Positions 1 through 11,011 of a DNA stretch of 64,000 bases are shown piece by piece. Both the position numbers and the translations under genes were made by a program. The stretch is from the NCBI GenBank assembly GCA_033296885.1, contig MU863942.1:140426-204425 (forward strand). Direction: 5' to 3'. This DNA comes from Triangularia verruculosa (Eukaryota > Ascomycota > Sordariomycetes > Sordariales > Podosporaceae). How positions within the stretch are numbered: position 1 is the first letter of the stretch; the number at the start of each line of letters is the position of its first letter. The notes beneath the pieces were generated by a model. That model had not been told where the DNA came from. It saw only the letters and a program-made list of their open reading frames with translations, and made no database searches.

Positions 1-460
1 TTGCGAGGGTTGCTCATAGGACATTATTTGGGTTGGGTTTGGGGCTCGGAATGGCATGGACGGCGCCTATGATAGCACCGGACCTGTAGGTATTCATGGG
101 TTGTCATCATGACACAGCGAAATGTTTATTATATTGTAACTCATGGCGATGGAGATGGCGCACTTCGGTGATGTATCCAATTTGTGCGTGGTCTCGAGTT
201 CTGATGACGTGTGTGTGGGGTGGTGCACCATTAACCTCGCAGGTGTGAATGTGAAGCTATCGAGGAGCTGCATCGCTTGGGTAACATGAGCAAAGCCGGG
301 CCAGGGAAGATTGCAAGGGAGCCAAGAAGTCGCGATGGGTCCTTGTGTTGTGGGGGTGCTGTCTTGTTAGTGGTCTGCTATTAAACAGCGCCTCCCCCTC
401 CTTTTTTCTGTTGATGATTTATTGAGTGCGTCGCCGCATTCCTTCGTCGTCTTCCTCCCC
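1..460. other. Left-edge intergenic region, amidase promoter
   Basis: No gene is seen. The stretch directly precedes the amidase start and probably holds its promoter and 5' leader; a pyrimidine-rich run lies about 50 bases upstream of the first ATG. Nothing else is recognisable. Confidence 0.5.
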
Positions 461-481
461 ATGGAACTTGGCAGCGCCAAC

Positions 482-2347
482 ATGACTGTCATCTGTCTCC
501 CCTACCTGGGCGGCCTTTTAGGCTTGGCTGCCACAACAGCCACGGCCGTGACGGCTCAGGGAGGAACAGCAGCAGAGTTCTTCAGGATGCCTCTCTGCGG
601 CCGCGGATTCAGACTCGAAGAAGCGACTATTGACGATATGCAACGGGCGATACACAACGGAACTGTGACGGCGGTGCAGCTTGTCGAGTGTTATGCAGAG
701 AGAGCGATGCAAACTGATGATTATATCAAGTGAGCGCCGCTTCAAGGCATCTACCTACCTACGTTTCGGACGGTCGAATTGATAACAACCGTTCCTGTCA
801 TTAGTTCGTTGCTCGAGTTCAACCCCGATGCCCTGGATATCGCGGCAAACCTCGATCGGGAGAGGGTGGCAGGAAAGGATCGCGGCCCGCTGCATGGGAT
901 TCCTTTCACGGTCAAGGAGAACATTGGGACCAAAGATAACATGGAGACCACAGCCGGCTCCTGGGCTCTGCTCGGCTCGCGAGTGCCGAGAGATGCCTTT
1001 GTGGTCAAGAAGATGAGAGAAGCCGGTGCCGTGTTGCTGGGCAAGGCAACGCTCAGTGAGTGGGCAGACATGAGATCCAACAACTACAGCGAAGGATACA
1101 GCGCGAGAGGCGGACAAGCGCGCTCTCCTTACAATTTCACCGTGAACCCTGGTGGAAGCAGCAGCGGGAGTGCCATCGGCGTGGCGGCCAACGCGGTTGC
1201 CGTGTCCTTGGGAACAGAAACCGATGGCTCTGTGATCAATCCTGCCATGAGAAACTCCATTGTCGGATTCAAGCCCACGGTTGGTCTGACATCAAGGGCT
1301 GGTGTTGTTCCCGAAACAGAGCATCAAGATACAGTGGGCACATTTGGACGCTCTGTCCGGGATGCCGTCTATACCCTTGACGCTATTTACGGAAAGGACC
1401 AGCGAGACAACTACACACTCGCGCAGCAAACTCCTCAAGGCGGGTACACACAGTTTCTGACAGACAAGAGGGCTTTGAAGGGCGCCACATTCGGACTGCC
1501 GTGGCAGAGCTTTTGGCGGCATGCGGATGCGGAGCAGCTGAGGCAATTGGGAGCGTTGCTTGACTTGATCAAGACAGCGGGAGCCACCATCATCAACGGG
1601 ACCGAGATCACGGACTATGAGACAATTGTCAGTCCGGATTGGTGGGACTGGGACTGGGGAACCAGAAGGGGCTATCCCAACGAGAGCGAGTACACTGTGG
1701 TTGCTGTCGACTTTTACAACAACATCAAAACATACCTCTCCGAGTTGGAGAACACCGACATCAGGTCGCTTGAGGATATCGTGTAAGTTTTCTCAACGCT
1801 AGAGGTAACAAAGGTGGTTGCTGATGACGAGATTAAATACGCCCTCAGACGATACAACTATGACAATGATGGCACTGAAGGTGGCAACCCCTGGCCACTA
1901 GGCAATCCTGCCTTCTACTCTGGCCAGGATGGCTTCTTGGCCTCTTTGGCGACCAAGGGAATTCGGGATGAAACATACTGGCAGGCTCTTGAATTCACGC
2001 AGACAAAGACACGCAAAGGAATCGACGATGCCCTAACTTACAAAGGTAAGAAGTTGGACGGTCTGCTGGTTCCGTCGGCGGTTGGCCAGAGCTATCAGAT
2101 TTCGGCCCAAGCTGGATATCCTATCATCACACTGCCTGCCGGCATTCATTCAGCGACGGGGATGCCGTTTGGACTGGCCATTCTGCAGACAGCTTGGGCC
2201 GAGGCAGCATTGGTCAAGTTTGGGTCGGCGATTGAGGACTTGCAGAAGACAACGAAAGGCAACGTGTACAAACGATCTCTGCCCACTTGGGAGGGCTACA
2301 GAAAGAAGCCAATTCCCTTGTTGAATATTTACGAGGGATCCGATTGA
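482..2347 (+). CDS. Secreted amidase (amidase signature family)
   Basis: Hydrolyses an amide bond of an unknown substrate; probably secreted. Three exons, 482-729, 805-1782 and 1849-2347, give 574 aa. The introns are 75 and 66 bp; the second must run to the CAG at 1846-1848 because the short in-frame continuation breaks the family sequence, whereas this junction gives DIVRYNYDNDGTEGG. An in-frame ATG at 461 would add seven residues; the ATG at 482 gives a better signal peptide (hydrophobic residues about 3-20). The Ser-cisSer-Lys triad of the family is visible: Lys about 120 in FTVKEN, cis-Ser about 202 in the GGSSSGSA glycine/serine loop, nucleophile Ser about 225 in GTETDGS. Length matches secreted fungal GatA-like amidases. 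The family assignment is sure; the substrate is not. Confidence 0.9.
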
Positions 2348-3460
2348 ACACAGCTACAGGAGGAACTGGAACCGTATATCGACAGGTATAGCTTTCATAC
2401 ATAGTTGTCAGGACAACATGGGCCCCCCACGCATGAGGACATGGCTGCATTGACACATTGCCAAGCCGCTTGAAGAACTTGGCTTCAATTGTCCAAGAAA
2501 AGTTCTGACTTGGCAGCCAAATAAGCTTTGGACTTGGCAGACAACCGAACGGCAAGCTTGGCGAACGACATCTCAACATCGAACCTTCACTGAATTACGG
2601 GCCATGACCAGCATTAAAGATATAGACCAGCTCAGCATGAATCCAGTCCTTGAGTATGAAGACAAATAATTTCGGAACGCTCGGAGTGGCAAGGATCATG
2701 GAAAAGAAGCCCAACATTCGCGCACTAGCGGATTTTCCGCTGGACTCGGGAGTTCGCACCAGCCGAGGAAAACGGGTGCCGGACTGCTGTTGAATCACTG
2801 CGTACTTAGTGTGTGCGCTGTACCTGGCAGATATGCACAAGTACAACTTCAAAGTTCCAATTACATGGCCACGTGCCGGCAGCTCCTGTTCCCCGGATGC
2901 CCCAGTCTCCAGTTCTGTCCCATACTCGAGTCCATGGGTGCCCGTCGCTTTCCCTTGGGGAAGGAAACTATACCACGAGACCGTCTCCCTGCACAGATTC
3001 GGGGAAGGAGCAACCTTGTGTGGAAGCAAGTGCCATAGAAATGGCTCCGCAAATGGAAGATCCATGCTCCTATCCCTCGGTCAGAACTCCCCGTCACGGC
3101 AGGTAAGCAACATCGTACCTACCTTCCAGGTTACTTTTCGCCGCTCACGCCCTTGCAGGCTCCCGGGAATGCACCCACAGTCCTCGCACAAATTCAAAGA
3201 AGCATAAATCCGGCGCCAACTGCTGATTTTGTCGCCCGACCTTCCTTCGAACTCGCCAGTTCCAGGTTCCGCCCACCGAGCGCTTCGTCTGAACTCGTTC
3301 GACCATCGGGAACCAATGCACCACCTCAGCCCGCTGCCCAGACCCAACTATTCTTCACACTACCCGCCCTTAGCCTTGGGTTGACAAGTTGTGGTCGAGA
3401 CCAAACCCCCGCAACTCCCCGCCATTCCCCCCCTTTCTGTGTCGCGGGCAAAGTGAAATT
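2348..3460. other. Intergenic region between amidase and peptide transporter
   Basis: About 1.1 kb with only short open frames that have no recognisable motif and overlap one another. The right end is pyrimidine-rich and is probably the transporter's leader. The sequence gacttggcag occurs twice 24 bp apart (2507 and 2531), which I do not consider meaningful. Confidence 0.5.
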
Positions 3461-5502
3461 ATGGGTATGTTATGTCATCCGTGGCTCTATCCCTTTCTTC
3501 CCATTTCTGACCATGTTATCCAGCCACCACAAACGAGAAGCAAGAGAAGGCTATCGCCGTGTCGGGTGGTGCGACTGATGTGGAATCCGCCTCTCTTCCC
3601 TCGGTCGACCCTCGCACCATCACCGAGGAGAACTATATTGGCATGCCCACCGAAGAGGACCTCGTCACCCTCCGCCGCGTACCCGGCAACATTCCGATCA
3701 TCGCCTATCTGATTTGTGTGGTCGAGTTCTGCGAACGAGCCTCCTACTACGGCGTGCAACCTCTCATCAGCAACTATGTCAACAGACCTATGCCACGGGG
3801 CGGCAACGGCTGGGGAGCTCCCCCGAGCGACAAGAATGACCAGCAGACGGCCGGTGCTCTGGGGATGGGCACAGTCGCGGCCAATGTTGTCACGCAGAGC
3901 TTCAGCATGCTTGTCTACGCGCTGCCCGTTCTGTTTGGCTGGATGGCTGATGCTAAATGTGGCCGGTTCAAGTTGATCTGCTGGGGTGTGGGTGTGTTTG
4001 GTATCGCCCATGCCCTCATGGTGGCTGCCGGTAGCAAGGACTTGCTTTTGGCCGGAACAGCAAAAGTGCCCTACTTCCTGTCCGTCTATATACTTGCCGT
4101 CGGTGCAGGTGAGTCTTGACAGGATGGCCCATGTTTTGTCCCGGTGCTGACAGCAAGGAACAGCCATGTTCAAACCCAACGTTTCCCCGCTCCTTCTTGA
4201 TCAGGTCACCACCACCGTGCCCACTGTTATCACCTTGAGCAACGGAGAAAGAGTGATCCAGGATCCCGAGTCGACGACGGAGCGAGTTAGTGAGTCTATC
4301 CCAGCTCTGGCCGATTGATCCATGCTGACCAATTGCCAAACAGTGCTCTGGTTTTACTTGGTGATCAACGTTGGCGGGTTTATGGGCGTTGCCACGTCGT
4401 ATTCAGAGAAATATGTTGGTGTAAGTGCTGGTCCATTTCCAACCAGATGTCCGTCCGGTCCATGCTGACAATTCTCCACCAGTGGTGGCTTGCCTTTCTG
4501 ATCCCACTCATCCTCTACCTTCCTCTGCCATTCCTTCTTTGGTTCATCTACAAGCGGCTGATCCTTCACCCCCCTGGTGGAAGCGATCTTCCCAATGTCT
4601 TCAAACTTCTCAGCATCTGCTTTCGCCGCGGTGGCCTCGCCAAGTTTGGCAGGCATGGGTTCTGGGACCTTGCGAAACCATCCGACATTTCGGCTGCCGG
4701 CCTCTCTGACAGCTATCCGACCCGCTGGGATGACGGGTTTGTCGAAGATGTCCGTCGCACATTCCAGGCCACGGGCATCTTTTGCTTTTTCCCTATTCAG
4801 TACCTCAACGACAACGGCATTGGCGCGGCCTCTAGTTTCCTGTCGACAATGTTGGAGACTAATGGTGTTCCAAACGATGTCATCTCGAACTTCAACTCCT
4901 TGAGCATCATTTGCTTTGCCCCTATTCTCAACTATGGGTTATATCCCCTCCTCCGCAAAATGGGCATCCATTACGGTCCTATTGCCCGCATCACGACCGG
5001 CCTCGTGATGTCGAGCATTGGTGGCGCTGGATACACTGTCATTACCCACTACGCCTACAAGCTGTCCCCGTGCGGCGAGTATGGAAGCAGCGACTGCGCC
5101 ATCGGAACCGGCGTGGCGCCCATCAGCATCTCGTGGATGGCGATTCCCTTTGCTATTGGAGGTATTTCAGAGCTGTTTGTCAATGTTCCAGCTTACGGCC
5201 TGGCTTACTCCCGCGCGCCCCCCAACATGCGTGGTCTTGTCTCTGCTCTGAATCTTTTTACCACGGCTGTTGCGTATGCCATTGGGTTGGCATGCAGCAG
5301 CGTCATTCAAGATCCCTATTTGGTGTGGGATTTTGGAGGACCCGCCATTGTCGGTGGCGTTCTTAGCGTGGTGTTTTACTTTTTGTTCAGGCACATCGAT
5401 AAGGAGGAATATGTGCTTAGCAAGAGCGATACACCAACGGCTGTGGAAGTGGAGGGGGCCATCACTGGTACTTTGCAGAAGGAGGAGTCTGAGAAGAAGT
5501 AG
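3461..5502 (+). CDS. POT/PTR2-family proton-coupled oligopeptide transporter
   Basis: Imports di- and tripeptides with protons at the plasma membrane. Five coding exons: 3461-3464, 3524-4108, 4164-4289, 4344-4420 and 4483-5502, giving 603 aa. Introns are 54-62 bp. The first coding exon holds only ATG plus one base; it splices to give MATTNEKQEK. The family signature is present at the start of the membrane part (VEFCERASYYGVQPL), and GAGAAMFKPNVSPLL across the exon 2/3 junction is the typical PTR2 loop. About 12 membrane helices can be picked out, and the C-terminal tail is charged. Its neighbour is a secreted amidase, so both may serve nitrogen scavenging (inference). The family call is firm; peptide specificity is not shown by sequence. 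Confidence 0.92.
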
Positions 5503-6212
5503 AGGGCGCTATCGTGGGTGAGTTGGCAGGGCTGACCACTCCTGGCCCAGACTGATAAGTTTATCTCATCAGCCGGGACAGAAGGAATTTATCGTTGAGA
5601 GCATGGATACCTCTACAACGGCATCTAGGTAGACTATCGATGAATTGATAATTTACTTGACAACTTTATGATGATTTATTCGCCTTTTTTTTTGATCAGC
5701 GTATCACAAACCAAGCAGAGCTCATATGATTTCTCAGAGTCTCGTTGCTTGAAAGAAGACGTGGTCCAACCATTGGCTGTCAAGACAAGGCCTGCGAGCA
5801 ACAGGAAGTGGATATGTGTAGATGAGACTACTGCATAAACGATGAACAAAGAAAGGGGTATATCATGACTGAAGAGTCTGGGCACGGGGCCACATGATAA
5901 GCAAGGGGAGCAGCTGCGGCTGCTAACAGGCGGGAATCTGGAATCGTCCGAAACGAAGGAGCACCTTCACAGGGGCATCAGAATGCACAGGCATGCATTA
6001 CAAAGAATGGCGCTGTGGAGATGTGGGATCTGTCGGCCGCAAGAGGTTTCTGTTGGGGAGCTTGAGAAGAGAAGTCGGACTCAGCCCAGGTACATTGTCA
6101 GGGGTATAAATGGACCCTCCGTTCGGTCGTAGCAGTTGTATGTTCTCTTTATCGAGCAGCCAGCAACCAACAAATTCAATACTCATCAAGCCAACTACAC
6201 CGGACATTGAAA
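5503..6212. other. Intergenic region with TATA box of the small secreted protein gene
   Basis: About 700 bp without a gene. It contains the 3' UTR of the peptide transporter and the promoter of the next gene. A TATAAAT at 6105-6111 lies about 100 bp before that start codon. Short open frames here have no motif. Confidence 0.5.
6105..6111 (+). promoter_or_regulatory. TATA box of the Hce2-like gene
   Basis: TATAAAT about 100 bp upstream of the start codon at 6213, a plausible core promoter element. Confidence 0.4.
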
Positions 6213-6959
6213 ATGCTGTTCAACAGTATCTCCTTGGCCCTCTGCAGCCTGCTAGGATTCTTCGGGGTAACGTCCCGCCCCCCAAGTGAACTGTCAATTT
6301 CGTACTAACCTTGTTGTGTCATATGCCAGATCGCCAGCGCGTTGTCGTCCGGCCTCCCTGACAAGTACACCGTTGTCGCTGTCCAGTGGGACCTCCCCAC
6401 CAGCCTCAACGACCCCAACAGTGCCACCGTTACCGTGTTTGGTACAATCCAGCAAGCTGTGGCGCAGATGGAGTCCAAGTACCCAGGGTGGAACGCGACT
6501 TTCCAGAACCAGCCGTCTTCCGAGTCTACCGTGTCCGCGACCACTCAGTATGACCGATCCTACTACCTCTGCGGTGAACCATGGGTCAAGACCGGCTGGC
6601 TCGCGGTCAAGGACGGGATTGCATACCTGAGGAAGGTAAAAACGGCTGCTCCCAAGAACGGTCCTGGCCCCAACAATTGCGGACGTGTCTCTTGTGGATA
6701 CAATGCCGCGATCTATTGGTGCAATGATGTAAGTTTTCTCCATCCTTTTTATATGCTCGCTGAAGTTGTGCGGGGAGATAGCTAACCGTTTTTGAAGAAT
6801 GATGAGGAGAAGGAGCTCGAATCATGGAACTCAATTGCCGAAGGCGCAGAGTATATTTACGGGGAATGCACAGTTGGCGCTGACATCAATAGACTGGTTG
6901 CTGGGCAGGTCTTCTACAAGGACAAGTGGAATGTCATTGTCACCCGGAATGAGTGTTGA
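6213..6959 (+). CDS. Small secreted protein with Ecp2/Hce2-like domain
   Basis: Exons 6213-6266, 6330-6728 and 6798-6959 give 204 aa; introns are 63 and 69 bp, both phase 0. The N-terminus is a clear signal peptide (MLFNSISLALCSLLGFFG then IASA). The second half carries the pattern CGRVSCxYNAAIYWCND followed by a C-terminal WNVIVTRNEC. This resembles the Hce2 family (homologues of Cladosporium Ecp2), widespread in ascomycetes and basidiomycetes. Six or more cysteines suggest disulfides and an extracellular role. Hce2 proteins include plant effectors and proteins of unknown role in saprotrophs; in this setting no function can be assigned. Resemblance is from memory of the family pattern. Confidence 0.75.
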
Positions 6960-7145
6960 GGATGATCGCTGGCGATCTTGGTTCGGGAGGCTTGAAAGGT
7001 AGAGACTCGAGAACAAGGTACTGGAATACAGATTTAATCTTCCTTTCCGTTGGCGTCTTTAGTGATTTCCCTCGGCTGCAAGTTGGGATTCGGTCATTGT
7101 TCGTGGTTCAGTAAAAGCTTGACCAAAGCCAGGTAGCCATAGCCG

Positions 7146-9439
7146 TCACTCCAGCCGTATGGTCTCCATGGTTTCCTCCTTCACCAGTTCTTTAAGAGCC
7201 TCTTCAGGTAAGTCGGCAAATCGAAAGGCCCCTATCCTCTTGTATGCATGATTCTGTTGCCGCTGTAGCACCAGACCGCACCCGTTGTAATCATGTAACT
7301 CATGCGCCTTCGACTTCGCTCCAATCCCCTTGAAGCTCTGCTCACTGTCACTTTGGCCATCTAGCTCATCGGCGTAGCCTACGTGCTCTTCCCTGTCTTG
7401 ATGCTCGTCATAGTTTAGCTCAATTGTGTTGAGGTTCTTGTGAGCCAAAATAACGACGAGGCAGCATTTTTCCACTCCTGTATTCAGGCCAGGGGTGACG
7501 TCGGGGTAAAAGTCAAACTTGTTGATGTTTTCTATTGCGACCGCGTCAGTCTTCACCATCCAGCTATCATTCACTTGGACCCAGTCCCCATTGATCACAG
7601 TCCCTCTCAGCCTCAATTGGTTGCTTTGTAGGATGGGTTGGGTGTTGACGTCAACGGTCTCTACCTCTGGTTTCGATGCGATTTCAATCTCATACCCCCT
7701 GATGCCAGGCAAGTTATCCTGGAGATCTATCTCTCCTATGGTGGAAGCCCATGACCACGACGGGAAGTGCGCCAGAGCATCAGGACGTTTGGCTTTCTCG
7801 GGAGCTACGGTGCTCCAGCAAAGCTGCTTTGAAAGACTGTTGAGCCACAGGCCCAGAACGTATTCCTCTTCTGGGTCGTCATCTTTAAGCCTGTCTTCTT
7901 GATCATCCTGCTCATTGCCAGCTGGAATACCCGATTGCTCTTGTCCATCATATTCCTCAGCCTCGGACTCTGTATCGTCGTATTCTTCCTCGCCAGTCAG
8001 GTGTTTTGACCCTCTTGCTTGTTTCTCTTGTCGTAGGCCGTCTCTGATGAGCTTGGCAACACCCCAAAAAGCCTTGAGTCTATCCTGGCTGTAGTTCGTC
8101 AACAAACAGCGCGTGTAGTTTCTGACGGCAGCTTTCCAGAAACCTGCCAGGCTGTTGTCTGCTGTGCCAACAAGTGAGGCTGCCAGATCTTCACCCTCTT
8201 CGCTCATCAGTAGTAGCCTCTCTCTCCAGTGCCTCTCCGTGGCAGCCACCGTATCTAACGGCAACGGAAGGCCAGCCGGAAGAACCTCGGCAGCGCTGAT
8301 GGTGGCACAGTCCCACATGACCTGTGTCCTTGAGAAATGCAAAACGCGTGGTGATAGCATTCTTTCTGCGACGGAATCAGCCTTGCTACTGGGAGCAAAT
8401 AAACGACAAGCTCGAATGGCCTAGGGTGCTGCTTACCTTGGAAGACCCATCCTCTTGTGTACAGGATCTTGTCCAGAACTTCCTGGCTCCAAAAATCACC
8501 TCTAAGCACCCACCACTCTTGGCCATCTGCGGTCGAGACCAGATCCGGCACCTTTCTCTCCGTTGCCCGCTCGCCCTCGAAGCCCCTAAACAGACCACCT
8601 GCGCCATCTTTCGAGTCGGCCGCCGCAACGTTGCACCAACTATTTTTGTAGACGAGGTGCATGAGTTGACCTTCCAAAGCAAAGTCACCGTGCCCAGAAG
8701 CCGATTTTTGGATGATGCAGAGGGAGTCGATCCACAGGTACCTGACGCCTAGTCTCTGGACCACCATGATTGCGTCCTGAAATGTCTTGGACAGTTGCGT
8801 CCACGGTATGCCGCGGCCGGGATCCGTAAACTTGGCCAATCTCTCGTGGGTAAGCATGACGATGGGGTTCTTACCCCAGCAGTGGGAGAGAGTCATGTAG
8901 CGCTCGTTTCGTGGCAAGGAACCAGTCAAGACGACATGCACATGCGAAGGGGCAGATGAGACATCTATTAGACGAGTGGGCAGAAAAGTAGAATGTGAAG
9001 ACCGCTTGCAGCGGGCATGAGAGGCACACTCTCTGAGCCAGGACTGGATCTGGGGAAGGGCGCCGTCCGGACCATTGTCGACATGGGTGGAGAGAGGGAG
9101 AGAAGGGGGAACTGGGAGCGACTCTTTTGGGAAGAGGTAGAATAACTTGGGAGGGGTAAATCGCGTTCCACGTCCGTCAGCCTCCGGAGTGCCTTCCGTG
9201 TCCTCGATGGCGCGGAAAGTGACGCAAATGCAATTTTGGGCCTCGCGAGTGCCTGGCAGCCAACGAAGAGTCCAGCGATATGGCGGATAGCTGTTCTCGG
9301 GCAGACCATCAACCCGCAGTTGGGAGCAAAATGCGCATGTGTTCACATCGGCATCTTGCTCGGCGTTGTGATAGTCTCTCCTGTGGTAACCCCATTGCTT
9401 GACATGGGCCAAGATCTCATGGCAAGGTCTGCAAAGCAT
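7146..9439 (-). CDS. HET-domain (heterokaryon incompatibility) protein
   Basis: Two exons on the minus strand, 9439-8437 and 8365-7146, with a 71 bp intron, encode 740 aa. The start is the first in-frame ATG (MLCRPCHE, a common HET-protein beginning). The HET domain lies at about residues 180-350: YMTLSHCWG, IPWTQLSKTFQDAI, LGVRYLWIDSLCIIQ, SKDGAGGLF and, across the splice junction, RGWVFQERMLSPRVLHF. HET domains trigger cell death when incompatible strains fuse; they act in the cytoplasm. A strongly acidic, low-complexity stretch (Glu/Asp-rich) follows around residues 475-530. The gene is divergent from the dehydrogenase gene at 9981. It looks intact, unlike the HET remnant at 26.7-28 kb. 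Which allele or partner it recognises cannot be told. Confidence 0.9.
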
Positions 9440-9980
9440 CCTGGCAGGTAGGGCTTGAGAAACGTTGCGAGATGGACAGGATGCGAATGGAAGAGTTTGT
9501 TTTAGCGAACGCTGACATGTCGGGTGCTGCCTGATCGGGGAAAGCAAAGCGGGGCGGTTGCCTGCGACCTGTTACCTCAAGCCTTTCACGACATCGTACA
9601 TCTTGAATGACTTCAATGAAGCCTTTTGCTTTTACCATCACGCCTATACCTCCTCAAAAATGCGGTATATGTGACGAAGCCCGTTGGGCCTTGAGTTGAT
9701 ATACTGCAGATTTACTAGCACAGGAGTTCCGATTAGCAAGTAGCTTTCTTTTTATGAAGCAAATATTTGTATTTTGTTCCTGACGATCTCACTCCATGGT
9801 GCTTTGTGAGACTCAACTTCATGTCGATGACGTTGTTTGCTCCTGACGTCATAGCTACGCGACTTTGCCTTCCCCACCCACTTCATAACATGACCCCGTC
9901 ATTCTATCGCGGTTCATCCCATTTTTGATAACCCGCAACACTCGCAAGTTATCACAAGAATCACCGAAGCTCCGCCAAAC
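9440..9980. other. Divergent promoter region between HET gene and dehydrogenase
   Basis: 540 bp between two head-to-head start codons. It is more AT-rich than its flanks. An upstream non-coding exon of the HET gene is possible, since a CCTGCCAG acceptor-like site lies just before its ATG. No other element was recognised. Confidence 0.4.
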
Positions 9981-10986
9981 ATGTCAGCCAAGGGAGGCGA
10001 ATTCCAGCCCGTGAAGGAGCCGCAAGCTCAGGACCTTCCGGGACTGGACAAGAAAATGAAGCCTGAGAGCGAATCCACCAAACTCGAGGGTAAAGACCAA
10101 CTTCACGAGTACAAGGGCGCAGGCAAACTAAAGGGAAATAAGGCGTTCATCACAGGTGGAGAGTATGTATCCACCCCCGGTGTCTTATTGCGAGATGTCC
10201 AAGATGGCTAACATGAAACCACACAGTTCAGGAATAGGACGCTCCGTTGCGGTCCTCTTTGCTCGCGAAGGCTCTGATGTCACGATAGTCTATCTGCCTG
10301 AGGAGCAAGAGGATGCCGAAAAAACAAAGAAGCTTGTCGAGGCAGAAGGACAGCAGTGTTTACTGTTTCCAGGAGATTTAATGGACGCCGAGACTTGCCG
10401 CAAAGCTGTACAAGCTCATGTTGACAAGTTCGGCAAGATCCATGTTCTAGTCAACAACGCTTCCAAGCAGATCATGTGCCAGGATATCACAGAGATTGAC
10501 CTGGACAACGTGGAAAGTACATTCCGAAGCAACATTTTGCAAATGTTTGCCATCACCAAATATGCCGTGAAGCATATGGAGAAGGGTGGATCGTAAGTCT
10601 TTTTACGGCAAACATTGAATACCTTATGATGCTGATCGAACACAAACAGAATCATCAATACTGCGTCTACTGTGGCCTTCCGCGGAACTGGTGCAATGGT
10701 CGACTACGCCGCTACCAAGGGCGCCATCGTGTCTTTCACGCGATCGCTGGCCAAACAGCTTATCCCCAAGGGGATCAGAGTCAACTGCATCGCCCCAGGG
10801 CCGGTTCACACACCTTTGCAGCCGGCATCACGCCCGCCCGAGGATATGGAGGGATTTGGCGAAAAGTATGCTCTGGGAAGACCGGGTCAGCCAAGCGAGG
10901 TGGCTCCCAGCTTTGTATTTTTGGCAAGCAAGGATGCGGAGCTCTACTATGGCCAAGTCTTGCATCCCTATCCCTTGGGAGATTAA
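9981..10986 (+). CDS. Short-chain dehydrogenase/reductase (YghA/GSP39-like)
   Basis: Exons 9981-10162, 10227-10592 and 10650-10986 encode 294 aa; introns 64 and 57 bp. The Rossmann nucleotide-binding motif TGGDSGIGR is completed only by splicing exon 1 to exon 2. Also visible are VNNAS (the NNAG-type motif), NTAST before the catalytic Ser region, and the active-site YAATK. The N-terminal stretch of about 55 residues (FQPVKEPQAQDLPGLDKKM) is typical of the bacterial YghA/YdaD and fungal stress-type reductases. It should be a soluble NAD(P)H-dependent oxidoreductase, with unknown substrate. Its stop codon is only 25 bp from the stop codon of the oppositely oriented GH2 gene, so the mature transcripts must overlap. 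Confidence 0.88.
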
Positions 10987-11011
10987 GACATCCTTGGTCA
11001 ATATCTCATAT

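Noticed and set aside
1783..1813. Very short amidase intron ending at 1802, 1804 or 1813
   Set aside because: It would be only 20-31 bp and give a wrong frame or unconserved residues; the CAG at 1848 gives a 66 bp intron and family-like sequence.
2507..2540. Repeated gacttggcag, 24 bp apart
   Set aside because: Two short imperfectly flanked copies only; likely chance in a region rich in CTTGG words.
2595..3065. 156-codon minus-strand frame in the amidase-transporter gap
   Set aside because: No motif, no signal peptide and composition like the surrounding intergenic DNA.
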